The position numbers and the translations under genes are program-made. This document shows positions 21,763 through 32,138 of a DNA stretch of 64,000 nucleotides, in pieces. Below the pieces are notes generated by a model, which was given only the letters and a program-made list of their open reading frames with translations, was not told the DNA's origin and searched no databases. The DNA is taken from positions 62,001 through 126,000 of the forward strand of contig NZ_BCWN01000008.1 in assembly GCF_001592225.1 (NCBI RefSeq), in the 5' to 3' direction. How positions within the stretch are numbered: position 1 is the first letter of the stretch; each line of letters begins with the position of its first letter. The DNA comes from Castellaniella caeni NBRC 101664. Its GTDB lineage: Bacteria; Pseudomonadota; Gammaproteobacteria; Burkholderiales; Burkholderiaceae_B.

Positions 21763-23192
21763 ACCCCGAACGCCGTGCCCGCATCCTGGCGACCCTGGGC
21801 CCCGCCAGCTCCACCCCCGAGCAAATCCGCGCGCTGGTCGATGCCGGCGCCAACGTCTTTCGCCTGAACTTCAGCCACGGCAGCCACGAAGACCACGCCG
21901 AACGCTACCGCATCATCCGCCAGATCGAGCAGGATGTGGGCCGCCCCATCGGCATTCTGATGGATCTGCAAGGGCCCAAGCTGCGCGTGGGCAAGATCGC
22001 TGGCGGCAAGGTCGTGCTGCAGCCCGGCCAGGCGTTCCGCCTGGACCTCGACCCCGCTGAAGGCAGCGCCCAGCGCGCCAACCTGCCGCACCCGGAAATC
22101 TTCGCCGCGCTGGAAGACGGCACCGACCTGCTGCTGGACGACGGCAAGCTGCGCCTGCGCGTCGAGCGCCACGGGCCGGACTTCGCCGAAACCACGGTGG
22201 TGGTGGGCGGGCCGCTGTCCGACCGCAAGGGGGTCAACGTGCCCGGCGTCATCCTGCCGATCTCGCCGCTCACCCCCAAAGACCGCGCCGATCTCAGCTT
22301 CGGCCTGTCGCTGGGGGTGGACTGGGTGGCGCTGTCTTTCGTGCAGCGCCCCGAAGACATCGTCGAGGCACGCGGCCTCATCGGCGACCAGGCCTGGATC
22401 ATGGCCAAGCTGGAAAAGCCCGCCGCCATCGAACACCTGGACGCCATCATCGACCAGGCCGACGGCATCATGGTGGCGCGCGGCGACCTCGGGGTCGAGC
22501 TGCCCCCGCAGCGCGTACCCGTGCTGCAGCAGCGCATCGTGCGCCATGCGCGGGCGGCGGGCAAGCCGGTGGTCGTGGCCACCCAGATGCTCGAATCGAT
22601 GATCACCGCCCCCGTGCCCACGCGCGCCGAAGCCTCGGACGTCGCCACCGCCGTCTACAGCGGCGCCGACGCCGTGATGCTCTCGGCGGAATCGGCCTCG
22701 GGCCAGTACCCGGTCGAGGCCGTCACGATCATGGCCAACATCATCCGCGAAGTCGAAGCCGACCCCTCCTGGCGCGCCAACCTGGACGCCACGCACAGCC
22801 CGGCGGAAGCCAACATCCCGGACGCCATCTGCTGCGCCCTGCGCCGCGTGGCCGGCCTGCTGGAACCCGCCGCCACGGTGGCCTATACGGCCTCGGGCTT
22901 CAGCGCCCTGCGCGCCAGCCGCGAGCGCCCCACGACGCCCATCCTGGCCCTCACCCCCGAGCAGCGCACCGCGCGCCGCCTGGCACTGGCCTGGGGCGTG
23001 CGCCCGGTGCACTTTCCCGAACAGCTGCGCGAATCCAGCGAGATGATCCGCTGCGCCACCAACGCCGCCGAGCAATCCGGGCTCGCCCAGGCGGGCGACA
23101 CGCTCATCGTCATCGCCGGCCTGCCCTTCGGGCGCAGCGGCAGCACCAACCTGCTACACATCGCCCAGGTGCCCCCGGCAAACGCCCGCTGA
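21759..23192 (+). CDS. pyk: Pyruvate kinase
   Basis: A 477-aa pyruvate kinase that converts PEP and ADP to pyruvate and ATP. Motifs include FRLNFSHGSHEDH near residue 35, MDLQGPKLRVGKI, the active-site Lys-Glu-Asp region MAKLEKPAAIEHLDAIID with IMVARGDLGVELP, and VVVATQMLESM. It is coupled to the DUF336 gene by a 4-bp overlap. As the last gene of the gcl operon it matches the ttuE position of tartrate/glyoxylate clusters: glycerate 2-kinase feeds 2-phosphoglycerate, then enolase, then this enzyme. A second, housekeeping pyk may exist elsewhere. Confidence 0.96.
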   Translation: MNPERRARILATLGPASSTPEQIRALVDAGANVFRLNFSHGSHEDHAERYRIIRQIEQDVGRPIGILMDLQGPKLRVGKIAGGKVVLQPGQAFRLDLDPAEGSAQRANLPHPEIFAALEDGTDLLLDDGKLRLRVERHGPDFAETTVVVGGPLSDRKGVNVPGVILPISPLTPKDRADLSFGLSLGVDWVALSFVQRPEDIVEARGLIGDQAWIMAKLEKPAAIEHLDAIIDQADGIMVARGDLGVELPPQRVPVLQQRIVRHARAAGKPVVVATQMLESMITAPVPTRAEASDVATAVYSGADAVMLSAESASGQYPVEAVTIMANIIREVEADPSWRANLDATHSPAEANIPDAICCALRRVAGLLEPAATVAYTASGFSALRASRERPTTPILALTPEQRTARRLALAWGVRPVHFPEQLRESSEMIRCATNAAEQSGLAQAGDTLIVIAGLPFGRSGSTNLLHIAQVPPANAR

Positions 23193-23270
23193 ACCGACGC
23201 CGCCGGGCAAGGCCCCGGCAGGCCGCCCGGCGCGCACAGAAATACGCATTATCCGATTTGGCATATAGCC

Positions 23271-23302
23271 AGCCCGCTTCTCCGGAAGCGGGCTTTTTCT
23301 TT
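23271..23302 (+). terminator. Rho-independent terminator of the gcl-pyk operon
   Basis: A perfect 10-bp stem (AGCCCGCTTC at 23271-23280, GAAGCGGGCT at 23285-23294) with loop TCCG is followed by TTTTCTTT. It lies 79 bp after the pyk stop. Confidence 0.9.
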
Positions 23303-23357
23303 ACCTGCCAGGCGCCGGACAGGCCGTGCCGGACGGGCGGCAACCGCATCCGCACCC

Positions 23358-23386
23358 TTTAACTCTTATACAAGACTGCCTATAAT
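23358..23386 (+). promoter_or_regulatory. Candidate promoter of glcB
   Basis: A perfect -10 hexamer TATAAT (23381-23386) lies 42 bp before the glcB start; a weak -35 (TTTAAC, 23358-23363) is 17 bp upstream. The patch is AT-rich between a terminator and the gene. Confidence 0.55.
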
Positions 23387-23427
23387 CGAGGATTGACTTA
23401 ATGATTTATGCTCAGCCAAGGAACATC

Positions 23428-25602
23428 ATGACCGATCGTCTCGCCAGCCATGGACTTCAGGTCGCAGCCGTGCTGCACCAATTCCTCGAACAAGAGGCAC
23501 TGCCAGGCACCGGGGTACAGCCCGCCGCCTTCTGGGAAGGGCTGGCGGCCATCGTGCATGATCTGGCCCCCAAGAACCGCGCCCTGCTGGCCGAACGCGA
23601 CCGCATCCAGGCCGCCCTGGACGACTGGTACGGCAAGCATCCCGGCGCCGTGGCCGATCCGGCCGCCTATCGCGCCTTCCTGAAAGAAATCGGCTACCTG
23701 AAAGACGTGCCCGCCGACGTCACCGTCACCACGGCCAACGTCGATACCGAGATCACCCAGCAGGCCGGCCCGCAGCTGGTCGTGCCCGTGATGAACGCGC
23801 GCTACGCCCTGAACGCCGCCAATGCGCGCTGGGGCAGCCTGTACGACGCGCTCTACGGCACCGACGCCATTTCCGAAGCCGACGGCGCCACGCGTGCCGG
23901 CGGCTACAACCCGGTGCGCGGCGCGCGCGTCATCGCCTTCGCGCGCCAGTTCCTGGACGACAGCATCCCCCTGGCGCAGGGCTCGCACAGCGACGCCACG
24001 GGCTATGCCGTGGTGGGCGGCGCGCTGCAAGTCACCCTGAAAAACGGCAGCACCACCGCGCTGGCCAACGACCAGGCCTTCCTGGGCCATCGCGGCGACG
24101 CCGCCGCGCCCGAGGCGCTGGTGCTCCGCCACAACGGCCTGCACTTTGAAATCCAGTTCGACGCCAACTCGGCCATCGGCAAGACCGACGCCGCCCACAT
24201 CAAGGACGTGGTCGTCGAAGCCGCGCTGACCACCATCATGGACTGCGAAGACTCGGTCGCCGCCGTCGATGCCGACGACAAGGTCGTGGCCTACCGCAAC
24301 TGGCTGGGCCTCATGAAGGGCGACCTCGCCGAAGACCTCGTCAAGGGCGGCAAGACCATCACGCGCCGCCTGCACGCCGACCGCAGCTACACTGCGCGCG
24401 ACGGCGGCACCGGCACGCTGCACGGCCGCTCGCTCATGTTCGTGCGCAACGTCGGCCACCTGATGACCAACCCGGCCATCATCGACCGCGACGGCCACGA
24501 AATCCCCGAAGGCATCCTGGATGCCGTGTGCACCTCGCTCATCGCCATCCACGACCTCAAGGCGCGCAAAAACTCGCGCACCGGCTCCATCTACATCGTC
24601 AAGCCCAAGATGCACGGCCCCGACGAAGTCGCCTTCGCCAGCGAAGTCTTTGGCCGCGTCGAACAGCTGCTGGGCCTGGCGCCCAACACCATCAAGATGG
24701 GCATCATGGACGAAGAGCGGCGCACCAGCGTCAACCTCAAGGCCTGCATCGCCGCCGCCAAAGCGCGCGTGGTCTTCATCAACACGGGCTTTCTCGACCG
24801 CACCGGCGACGAAATCCACACCTCGATGCGCGCCGGCGCCCTGGTGCGCAAGGGCGACATGAAATCCCAGGCCTGGATCAAGGCCTACGAGCTGAACAAC
24901 GTGCAGGCGGGGCTGGAATGCGGCCTGCGCGGCCACGCCCAGATCGGCAAGGGCATGTGGGCCATGCCCGACCTGATGGCCGACATGCTCAAGCAGAAGA
25001 TCAACCACGTGAAGGCCGGCGGCAACACCGCCTGGGTGCCCTCGCCCACCGCCGCCACGCTGCACGCCCTGCACTACCATCAGGTGGACGTGGTCGAAGT
25101 GCAAAAGGCGCTCGAAGGCCACCACGAAGACTACACCGACCGCATCCTCACGGTGCCGGTGGCGGCCGACCCGCACTGGTCGGCTGACGAAGTGCAGCAA
25201 GAGCTGGACAACAACTGCCAGGGCATCCTGGGCTACGTGGTGCGCTGGGTCGACCAGGGCGTGGGCTGCTCCAAGGTGCCCGACATCCACAACGTGGGCC
25301 TGATGGAAGACCGCGCCACGCTGCGCATCTCCAGCCAGCACATCGCCAACTGGCTGCTGCACGGCATCACCGACAAGGCGCAGGTCGAAGCCACGCTGCG
25401 CCGCATGGCCGCCGTGGTCGACCAGCAAAACGCGGGCGACGCCGCCTACGAACCCATGGACGGCCACTTCGACACCTCCTGCGCCTTCAAGGCGGCCAGC
25501 GACCTCATCTTCAAGGGCCTGGAACAGCCCAACGGCTACACCGAGCCGCTGCTGCACCGCTGGCGCCAGGTCAAGAAAGCCGAACTCGCCGCCAAGGCGT
25601 AA
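23428..25602 (+). CDS. glcB: Malate synthase G
   Basis: A 724-aa cytoplasmic enzyme that condenses glyoxylate and acetyl-CoA to malate. The start at 23428 ([20 protein letters not shown]) follows AAGGAA. Family segments are [18 protein letters not shown] near residue 270, [18 protein letters not shown], the acidic/metal part [19 protein letters not shown] and [18 protein letters not shown]. Length matches MSG (about 725). It has its own promoter and is separated from the gcl operon by a terminator, giving a second fate for glyoxylate. Confidence 0.97.
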   Translation: MTDRLASHGLQVAAVLHQFLEQEALPGTGVQPAAFWEGLAAIVHDLAPKNRALLAERDRIQAALDDWYGKHPGAVADPAAYRAFLKEIGYLKDVPADVTVTTANVDTEITQQAGPQLVVPVMNARYALNAANARWGSLYDALYGTDAISEADGATRAGGYNPVRGARVIAFARQFLDDSIPLAQGSHSDATGYAVVGGALQVTLKNGSTTALANDQAFLGHRGDAAAPEALVLRHNGLHFEIQFDANSAIGKTDAAHIKDVVVEAALTTIMDCEDSVAAVDADDKVVAYRNWLGLMKGDLAEDLVKGGKTITRRLHADRSYTARDGGTGTLHGRSLMFVRNVGHLMTNPAIIDRDGHEIPEGILDAVCTSLIAIHDLKARKNSRTGSIYIVKPKMHGPDEVAFASEVFGRVEQLLGLAPNTIKMGIMDEERRTSVNLKACIAAAKARVVFINTGFLDRTGDEIHTSMRAGALVRKGDMKSQAWIKAYELNNVQAGLECGLRGHAQIGKGMWAMPDLMADMLKQKINHVKAGGNTAWVPSPTAATLHALHYHQVDVVEVQKALEGHHEDYTDRILTVPVAADPHWSADEVQQELDNNCQGILGYVVRWVDQGVGCSKVPDIHNVGLMEDRATLRISSQHIANWLLHGITDKAQVEATLRRMAAVVDQQNAGDAAYEPMDGHFDTSCAFKAASDLIFKGLEQPNGYTEPLLHRWRQVKKAELAAKA

Positions 25603-25622
25603 TCCGGTCAGCCGTACGGCCG

Positions 25623-25690
25623 CCGCCTGCGTGTCAGGCGGCGACACCGCCCAAGGCCGCTGCGTGTCATCGACGCCAGCGGCCTTCTTG
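25623..25690 (+). terminator. Possible terminator hairpins after glcB
   Basis: Two inverted repeats follow glcB: CCGCCTG/CAGGCGG (25623-25641) and AAGGCCGCTG/CAGCGGCCTT (25653-25686). The second is followed only by CTTG, so any termination would be weak or rho-assisted. Confidence 0.4.
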
Positions 25691-25856
25691 CGTTCACGCC
25701 AGCCCCCTTGGACAGGCCCCTTGCTTATGCGGCAAGAGGGGGTAGAATCCACTCGGCAGAGTCACCCCGCTGACACGCGTATCTTTCAGGGCCCACCCTC
25801 AAAGACGCGCCTGATCACTCAAAGCGGGCCATTTCGACCCTCCTGGTACTACACAC

Positions 25857-27053
25857 ATGACTTTCTCCGACTTCCGCCACCAGTATCTGGTGCGCTTCTG
25901 GTCGCCCATACCCGCGCTCATGGCGCTGGGCGTGGCCTCGGCCTACTACTTTGCCATTACCCACACCTTCTGGGCCGTCACCGGCGAATTCACCCGCTGG
26001 GGCGGGCAGATCGTGCGCCTGTTCGGGGCCAACCCCGACCAATGGACGTACTTCAAGCTCATCGGCCTGCAGGGCTCGGTCTTCACCCGCGTCGATGGCG
26101 TGATGATCATCGGCATGTTCCTCGGCGCGCTCTGTACCACGCTCTGGGCCAACAACTTCCAGCTGCGCCAGCCCATCAGCAAGCGGCGCGTGGCGCAGGG
26201 CCTGGTAGGCGGCATCATCGCGGGCTTTGGCGCGCGGCTGGCCATGGGCTGCAACCTGGCGGCCTTCTTCACCGGCATTCCCATGTTCTCGCTGCACGCC
26301 TGGGCCTTCATGCTGACCACGGTGGCGGGCGCCTGGGTGGGCGTCAAGCTGTGCCTGCTGCCTTTCCTGCGCACGCCGCTGCGCGTCAAGGCAAAGGCCA
26401 GCCCGCTCTTTGCCGACCCCGCCACGCTCAAGCGCCGCGCGGCCCTGCAAAGCAAGCTGGGCCTGCTGGTGGCGGCCCTGGCCATCGCCTTTGCCGCCTG
26501 GCGCTTCGACACCTCGGCCGTGCTGGGCCTGGCAGTGGTCTTCGGCCTGTTTTTCGGCGGCGTCATCGAGCGCGCGCAAATCTGCTTCACCAGCGCCGCC
26601 CGCGACCTCTGGACAACGGGTCGCACCAAGATCGCCTACGGCATCCTGCTGGGCATGATCGTGGCCTGTTTCGGCACCTTCGGCGCCATCGCCCTGGGGG
26701 TCGCCCCCAAAATCTACTGGATGGGGCCCAACGCCGTCATCGGCGGGTTTCTGTTCGGTATCGGCATCGTGCTGGCAGGGGGCTGCGAAACCGGCTGGAT
26801 GTACCGCGCCATGGAAGGCCAGGTGCACTTCTGGGTGGTGGGCATCGGCAACGTCATCGGCGGCACCCTGCTGGCCTACTGGTGGGACGAGCTCGGTGGT
26901 GCGCTCGCTACGCCCTACCCCAAGGTCAACCTGCTGGAGCTTCTTGGCCCCAACACCGCCCTGCTGTTCAGCGTGGCGGGCCTGAGCCTGGGCCTGCTGC
27001 TCGTGTATTTGAATTCCCGCCGCTTTATCGTCAACCGGAGTGTCGCCGCATGA
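25857..27053 (+). CDS. YeeE/YedE-family sulfur-compound transporter
   Basis: A 398-aa inner-membrane protein of the YeeE/YedE family (thiosulfate or other sulfur/selenium uptake). About ten hydrophobic segments are visible. Two family repeats carry conserved cysteines: GARLAMGCNLAAFFTGIP near residue 130 and GIVLAGGCETGWMYRAMEG near residue 305; a third Cys is in ERAQICFTSAARDLW. Start MTFSDFRHQYLVRFW at 25857. Its stop overlaps the start of a TusA-like gene, as in yedE-yedF pairs, so imported sulfur is probably handed to that carrier. Confidence 0.92.
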   Translation: MTFSDFRHQYLVRFWSPIPALMALGVASAYYFAITHTFWAVTGEFTRWGGQIVRLFGANPDQWTYFKLIGLQGSVFTRVDGVMIIGMFLGALCTTLWANNFQLRQPISKRRVAQGLVGGIIAGFGARLAMGCNLAAFFTGIPMFSLHAWAFMLTTVAGAWVGVKLCLLPFLRTPLRVKAKASPLFADPATLKRRAALQSKLGLLVAALAIAFAAWRFDTSAVLGLAVVFGLFFGGVIERAQICFTSAARDLWTTGRTKIAYGILLGMIVACFGTFGAIALGVAPKIYWMGPNAVIGGFLFGIGIVLAGGCETGWMYRAMEGQVHFWVVGIGNVIGGTLLAYWWDELGGALATPYPKVNLLELLGPNTALLFSVAGLSLGLLLVYLNSRRFIVNRSVAA

Positions 27054-27307
27054 CTACCGCAACCATCACCCAAGAACCCGACCTGTCGCTCGACCTGCGC
27101 GGCGAGCACTGCCCGTACAACGCCATCGCCACGCTGGAAACCCTGGCCACCATGAAAGCGGGCCAGCTGCTCGAAGTGGTGACCGACTGCGCCCAGTCGC
27201 TGCACGGCATCCCCGAAGACACCAAGACCAAGGGCTACGACTGCCTGGCCGTCGAGCAGCACGGGCCGCTGTTCCGGTTCCTGATCCGGGTGCCCGCCAC
27301 GGCCTGA
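27050..27307 (+). CDS. TusA/YedF-family sulfurtransferase
   Basis: An 85-aa TusA-like protein. The signature is LDLRGEHCPYNAIATLETLA, with the persulfide-forming Cys at about residue 21 in the CPxx motif. The ATG at 27050 overlaps the stop of the YeeE/YedE gene (ATGA), showing tight coupling. The C-terminal part (DYxCL-type KGYDCLAVEQHG, FRFLIRV) completes the small alpha/beta fold. Likely a sulfur carrier for the partner transporter rather than the tRNA-thiolation TusA. Confidence 0.9.
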   Translation: MTTATITQEPDLSLDLRGEHCPYNAIATLETLATMKAGQLLEVVTDCAQSLHGIPEDTKTKGYDCLAVEQHGPLFRFLIRVPATA

Positions 27308-27420
27308 ACCAAACCAGGCCATCACGGCGGCCACCCGGCAAAAGGCCCTTTCAAGCACGGGCTCGAAAGGGCCGATCATCCCGAGCCACCGACGCGGGCC
27401 GATGGCTCAACCTGCCGTGC

Positions 27421-28611
27421 CTACCCACGCACCTGCGCCACCAGCGCGTCCAGCCAGGCAAGCATGGTGTCGATCTCATCGGCCGACACGTTCAGGGCAG
27501 GCATGAAGCGCAGCAGGTTGCCGCGCGGGGCATTGAGCAGCAGGCCTTCGGGGGCGCGGTCGCGCGCGGCGGCCACCAGCGCGGGGCCATCGTCGCGATC
27601 CATCACCAGCGCACGCAGCAGGCCCAGGCCGCGCTCGCCGCGCATGCCCCATTTGTCGGACAACGCCGTGAGGCCCGCCGACAGCTGTTGCGCGCGCGCA
27701 TTGACGCCGTCCATGAAACCGGGGGCCGCCAGCACGTCGAACACCGCCACGCCCACCGCCGTCATGAGCGGATTGCCATTGTAGGTGCCGCCCTGGTCGC
27801 CGTGCTCGAAGCAGCACACGGCTTCGCGCGCGCACAGCGCCGACAGCGGCACGCCGCCGCCTATGCCCTTGCCCAGCGTCATGATGTCGGGCTCGATGCC
27901 GGCGTGCTGGTAGGCGAACATGCGGCCCGTGCGGCCCATGCCGGTCTGCACCTCATCGACGATGAGCAGCAGCCCGTGTTCGCGCGTGAGTTCGCGCAGG
28001 CCCTGGAGAAATTCGCGCGTGGCCGGAATGACGCCCGCCTCGCCCTGCACGGGTTCGAGCATCACGGCCACGGTCTGATCATCGACCAGCGCGCGTACGG
28101 AATCGAGATCGTTGAGATCGGCCTTGGGAAAACCATCGACCTGCGGCGCGAATTTCACGTCCCAGCCCGGCTTGCCCGACGCCGACATGGTGGCCAGCGT
28201 GCGGCCATGGAAGCTGTGATCGAAGGTGATGATCTTGTAGGCCCCCTTGCGGTGCAGCTGACCCCACTTGCGCGCAAGCTTGATGGCGCCCTCGTTGGCC
28301 TCGGCACCGCTGTTGGCGAAGAACACGCGATCGAAGCACGAGGCCTCGACCAGGCGTCGGGCCAGATCGATGGACGGCTGGTTGTAGAACGCGGGCGAGG
28401 GATTGATGAGTTTTTGCGCCTGGCGCGTGACGGCCTCGACCATGGCGGCGGGGTTGTGGCCCAGGCAGTTGACCGCCCAGCCCTGGATGAAATCCAGGTA
28501 GCGCTTGCCGTTGTGATCCTGCAGCCAGGCGCCCTGGCCGCTGACGAACACCAGTTCGGGACGCGACGTAATTTCCATCAGGGCATTGATCCCTGCACGA
28601 TCGATGGTCAT
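27421..28611 (-). CDS. argD: Class III aminotransferase, acetylornithine aminotransferase type
   Basis: A PLP-dependent aminotransferase of about 396 aa. The start is set at 28611 ([20 protein letters not shown]); a more upstream Met at 28668 is possible. Key parts are [20 protein letters not shown] (phosphate/PLP cup), [22 protein letters not shown] with the Asp that contacts the PLP nitrogen, and the PLP lysine in TLGKGIGGG. This matches ArgD-like enzymes of Burkholderiales that carry out N-acetylornithine/succinyl-DAP transamination. The gene stands alone, next to an EamA exporter. Confidence 0.88.
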   Translation of the reverse strand: MTIDRAGINALMEITSRPELVFVSGQGAWLQDHNGKRYLDFIQGWAVNCLGHNPAAMVEAVTRQAQKLINPSPAFYNQPSIDLARRLVEASCFDRVFFANSGAEANEGAIKLARKWGQLHRKGAYKIITFDHSFHGRTLATMSASGKPGWDVKFAPQVDGFPKADLNDLDSVRALVDDQTVAVMLEPVQGEAGVIPATREFLQGLRELTREHGLLLIVDEVQTGMGRTGRMFAYQHAGIEPDIMTLGKGIGGGVPLSALCAREAVCCFEHGDQGGTYNGNPLMTAVGVAVFDVLAAPGFMDGVNARAQQLSAGLTALSDKWGMRGERGLGLLRALVMDRDDGPALVAAARDRAPEGLLLNAPRGNLLRFMPALNVSADEIDTMLAWLDALVAQVRG

Positions 28612-28677
28612 GAGTAAAGATTTCCAGTAAAGAAAAGGCGAAAAGGCCTGACACCAGGGCGTCGTCAAACGATTATT

Positions 28678-29571
28678 TTAGGTCTGTTGCGCGCCGTGCC
28701 GCAGCGCGGCCCACCAGCGAGCCCCAAAGAGATTGACCGCGAGTCCGATCAATACCACAGCGCCGCCCAGCCACTGCCACATCCCCAGTTTTTCATCCAG
28801 CACCCAGTCGGCGCACAAAAGCCCGACCACCGGGATCAGCAGGCTCAGGGGCGCCACGCGGGCCACCGGATGGCGTGCCAGCAGGCGCCCCCACAGCACA
28901 TAGCCGATGAGGGTGGCGATACCCGACAGATACACCACCACGGCCACCGTCTGCCAGCTGAGGTGCAACAGGCTGGCGGCAATGCGATCCGGCCCTTCGA
29001 ACACGGCGGACAGCAGCAGAAACGGAATGGGCGGCAGGAGCGCCCCCCAGACCACCATCGACAGCATGCGCACCTGCCCGGCGCACTTGAGCACGATGTT
29101 GCCCGCAGCCCAGCTGAGCGCCGCCAGCAAGGTGAGCACGAAGCCCACCCAGGGCACCGCCGTGGATTCGGCCCCCATGTCCAGCATCACCAGGCCGACG
29201 ATGGCCAGGCCGATGCCCAGCACGTGGTGCGCGCGCACGGCTTCGTGCAGCACCAGGGCGGCAATGGCCACGGTGAAGAAGGCCTGCGCCTGCAAGACCA
29301 GCGATGCCAGGCCCGCGGGCATGCCCAGGTAGATGGCCAGAAACAGAAAGACGAACTGTCCCAGGCAGATGGTGGCACCATAGCCCGCCACGTAGCGCCA
29401 GGGAATGCGCGGGCGCGGCACGAAGAACAGCGCCGGGAACGCCACGAAGAAAAACCGCAAGGCGCCCAGCAGCATGGGCGGCACTTCATCGACCCCGAAT
29501 TTGATGACGACGAAATTTGCCCCCCAGACCACGATCACGACCAGGGCGGCCAGTACATCTTTCAAGGGCAT
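28678..29571 (-). CDS. EamA/DMT-family transporter
   Basis: A 297-aa membrane protein with ten hydrophobic segments in two EamA halves. The start at 29571 (MPLKDVLAALVVIVVWGANF) is preferred over an upstream Met (29628), since the family begins right at the first helix. The second half begins FVLTLLAALSWAAGNIVLKC. It is read toward the aminotransferase gene (67 bp apart), so they may be one transcript. Relatives include the O-acetylserine/cysteine exporter EamA; substrate unknown. Confidence 0.88.
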   Translation of the reverse strand: MPLKDVLAALVVIVVWGANFVVIKFGVDEVPPMLLGALRFFFVAFPALFFVPRPRIPWRYVAGYGATICLGQFVFLFLAIYLGMPAGLASLVLQAQAFFTVAIAALVLHEAVRAHHVLGIGLAIVGLVMLDMGAESTAVPWVGFVLTLLAALSWAAGNIVLKCAGQVRMLSMVVWGALLPPIPFLLLSAVFEGPDRIAASLLHLSWQTVAVVVYLSGIATLIGYVLWGRLLARHPVARVAPLSLLIPVVGLLCADWVLDEKLGMWQWLGGAVVLIGLAVNLFGARWWAALRHGAQQT

Positions 29572-29698
29572 GAAGGCTCCTGCGAGGGAAAAACGGGGAT
29601 GAGAACAGGAATGTCCGAACCCAGCCATGCTACGGTATTTTCTGTCGCGCAGGTCGCCCGCCGGGTCTGCCCACGATTAGAATATCCTCCTATTTTCC

Positions 29699-30589
29699 AT
29701 GCCCGTTCCTTTGACCATGCGCCTGACCATCCACAGTCTGTACAGCTATCCCGTCAAATCCTGCGCGGGCATCCGCCACGACCAGATCCAGGTGTCCGGC
29801 GCCGGGCTCGAATACGACCGCCACTGGGTCATCGTCGATGCCCACGGCGTGTTCATGACCCAGCGCCAGCACCCGCGCATGGTACTCATCCAGCCGCGCC
29901 CCCAGGCCGACGGCCTGTGGCTGCAGGCCCCGGGCCAGGACGACTGCTTCGCACCCGTCATCGGCGACGACGCCGCGCCCGTGCCCCTGAGCATTTTCCG
30001 CTCCCCCACGCTGGGCGCCGACCAGGGCGATGCCGCGGCCCAGTGGCTCAGCCAGTTTCTGGGCGTGCCGTGCCGCCTGCTGCACGTACACCCCCAGGCG
30101 CACCGCCTGGCCAGCCTGCAGCACGTCACCCACTGGATTCAGACCCATCCCGACTGGCCCGATACCTTCCTGCCCGTGAACCGCCACGCCTTCGCCTTTG
30201 CCGATGGCTTTCCGTTCCTCGTCACCAACCAGCACTCGCTGGACGAACTCAACGGCCAGCTGCAGGCGGACGGCCACGAACGCGTGGACATGATCCGCTT
30301 CCGGCCCAACATCGTGCTGCAGGGGCTGGAGCCCTACGACGAAGACCACCTGGCGGGCTTTCGCACGCAAGGCCTGGGCTTCGCCTTCGTCAAGCCCTGT
30401 GCCCGCTGCCCGATCCCCAACGTCGATCCGCTCACGGGCAACACGGCGGCCGAGCCGGGCCGCACGCTGGCGCGGCACCGGCAGTTCGAGCAGGGGGTGC
30501 TCTTTGGCGTCAACGCTATCGCCGCGCTGCCCGAAGGCGAGCACTGGCTGCGCGTGGGCGACGCCATCGAGCCCGAATTCGACTTTTAA
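29699..30589 (+). CDS. MOSC-domain protein (YcbX-like)
   Basis: A 296-aa protein with an N-terminal MOSC beta-barrel domain (LTIHSLYSYPVKSCAGI...) and a C-terminal MOSC domain that holds the conserved cysteine motif VKPCARCPIPNVDP near residue 240. Such proteins bind molybdenum cofactor sulfide; E. coli YcbX detoxifies N-hydroxylated bases. Starts at 29699 or 29717 (MRLTIHS) are both plausible. Unlike E. coli YcbX (369 aa) there is no C-terminal ferredoxin domain. Confidence 0.9.
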   Translation: MPVPLTMRLTIHSLYSYPVKSCAGIRHDQIQVSGAGLEYDRHWVIVDAHGVFMTQRQHPRMVLIQPRPQADGLWLQAPGQDDCFAPVIGDDAAPVPLSIFRSPTLGADQGDAAAQWLSQFLGVPCRLLHVHPQAHRLASLQHVTHWIQTHPDWPDTFLPVNRHAFAFADGFPFLVTNQHSLDELNGQLQADGHERVDMIRFRPNIVLQGLEPYDEDHLAGFRTQGLGFAFVKPCARCPIPNVDPLTGNTAAEPGRTLARHRQFEQGVLFGVNAIAALPEGEHWLRVGDAIEPEFDF

Positions 30590-30661
30590 GCGCCCGGCAG
30601 CGTCGAAACGCAACATCGTGACGCGACAACACACAGCGCGCACCCGCCCGGGGTCGGGCCA

Positions 30662-31834
30662 TCAATACAAAGAAAGCTGCACGGGATGTGGCCCCGCGCC
30701 CGACTCATCGACGGGTTCGAGCTTGCTGACGCGTACGCCCAGCAAGCGCAGGCGGCGCTCGAAGGCGACCCGCTTCAGGCACTGCCCAGCAGCCCGGTGG
30801 ATGGCATCCGCCGAGCGGATCGTCTCGTCCAGTGTCAGGTCGCGCGTGACGATGTGAAAATCGTCAAAGCGCAGCTTGACGCCGACGGTGGCACCACACA
30901 CCCCCTTGCGCGCCAGGTCGTGTGCCAGTTGCTCGCACAGCTCACGAAAAATTTGCGACAGTTGCGCGCGGTCGCGCACCACGTGCAGGTCGCGCTCAAA
31001 GGTGGTCTCGCGGCTGAGTGAACGCGGCTCGGACTCGGTCACCACGGGCCGCTCGTCGATGCCGTGAGCCACGTCCAGCAGCCACTGCGCCATGCCCAGG
31101 CCGAACTCGTCCTGCAACCGGTCGGGCGGCGCCGCCGCCAGCTGCGCCACCGTTTCGATGCCCATGGCCCGCAGGCGGCGCGTAGCCTTGGGGCCAATGC
31201 CATTGACCTTGGACACGGGCAGCGGCCAGATGCGCCGTTCAAGATCGCCGGGCCCGATGAGCGTGATGCCATCGGGCTTGTCCAGGTCGGAGGCAATCTT
31301 GGAGAGCAGCTTGTTGGGCGAGATGCCGATCGAGCAGCGCAAACCCGTGGCGTCCCACACGGCCTGTTTCAGGCGCCGCGCCAACGTGGCGGAATCCTCG
31401 GGCAGCGCGGTGAGGTCGATATAGATTTCGTCGATGCCCCGGTCTTCGATGTGCGGTGCGATGTCGGCCACCGCCGCCTTGAAGAGGCGCGAATAATGTC
31501 GATAACGGACAAAATCCACCGGCAACACGATGGCCTCGGGCGCCAGGCGCGCGCCCTTCATCATGCCCATGGCCGAATGCACCCCCAGCGCCCGCGCCTC
31601 GTAGGTGGCCGTGGTGATGACGCCACGCCCGACGTAATCGCGCAGACGCGCATACACACCGTTTTCGGGCCGCGGCCCGCGCCCGCCGATCACCACGGCC
31701 TGCCCGCGCAATTCGGGATAGCGCAGCAGCTCGACCGACGCAAAAAAGGCGTCCATGTCCAGGTGAGCAATTCGGCGGGCGGGAAAATCGGGCACGATGC
31801 AAGCAGGGTAAAAGCACAGTAGCGGGACGAACAC
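30662..31834 (-). CDS. dinB: DNA polymerase IV
   Basis: A Y-family translesion polymerase of up to 390 aa. Catalytic motifs are RIAHLDMDAFFASVE (first Asp), GIDEIYIDLT (second acidic pair), SIGISPNKLLSKIASDLDKP and the helix-hairpin-helix region VNGIGPKATRRLRAMGI. The C-terminus VQLSLY is a sliding-clamp binding motif of the QLxLF kind, consistent with recruitment by dnaN. The exact start is uncertain: ATG at 31834 or GTG at 31795; the conserved part begins at PARRIAHLDMD. No clear LexA box is seen upstream. Confidence 0.94.
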   Translation of the reverse strand: MFVPLLCFYPACIVPDFPARRIAHLDMDAFFASVELLRYPELRGQAVVIGGRGPRPENGVYARLRDYVGRGVITTATYEARALGVHSAMGMMKGARLAPEAIVLPVDFVRYRHYSRLFKAAVADIAPHIEDRGIDEIYIDLTALPEDSATLARRLKQAVWDATGLRCSIGISPNKLLSKIASDLDKPDGITLIGPGDLERRIWPLPVSKVNGIGPKATRRLRAMGIETVAQLAAAPPDRLQDEFGLGMAQWLLDVAHGIDERPVVTESEPRSLSRETTFERDLHVVRDRAQLSQIFRELCEQLAHDLARKGVCGATVGVKLRFDDFHIVTRDLTLDETIRSADAIHRAAGQCLKRVAFERRLRLLGVRVSKLEPVDESGAGPHPVQLSLY

Positions 31835-32054
31835 GGCAGCACGTCCCGCCGGACGAATCCCCGTATTTTATGCTGGATGGATGAACAGCACCGCAAGGCG
31901 GCGCGCAACATGTGGCGTGCGACATGCACGAGCCCAAAGCGGCAAGCGGCAGGGCCCATGCCACGTTGCACACCCAGGCCAACACACACGGAGCTCCCGG
32001 ATCAGCTGGCGAGCCAGGGAAGGCACACTAGCGCCCAAGAAGCACCGGCGCTGC
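31835..32054. other. Non-coding gap between dinB and the HMA-protein gene
   Basis: About 300 bp in all separate dinB from the next gene. I see no conserved protein or RNA signature in this part; the short open frames have no ribosome site or family likeness. It holds the divergent upstream region of dinB. Confidence 0.5.
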
Positions 32055-32093
32055 TATACTAGCCAGCTCTTAAGATACCTTTAAAATGTATCT
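32055..32093 (+). promoter_or_regulatory. Candidate promoter and operator of the HMA-protein gene
   Basis: A -10-like TATACT (32055-32060) is followed by an inverted repeat AGATAC (32073-32078) / GTATCT (32088-32093) with a 9-bp AT-rich centre, 46 bp before the gene start. The repeat could bind a regulator near the transcription start; the protein is unknown. Confidence 0.4.
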
Positions 32094-32138
32094 ATAACCC
32101 TGCCCTGTTCAAGGGCACTGCCCCGTTCGCGAGGACTC

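Noticed and set aside
23398-25752. A 784-codon open frame antisense to glcB
   Set aside because: Same cause: codon bias of the real gene keeps the opposite strand open.
25631-27307. A 558-aa protein ending in TusA
   Set aside because: The first 470 codons are an out-of-frame reading of the YeeE/YedE gene; TusA starts at 27050.
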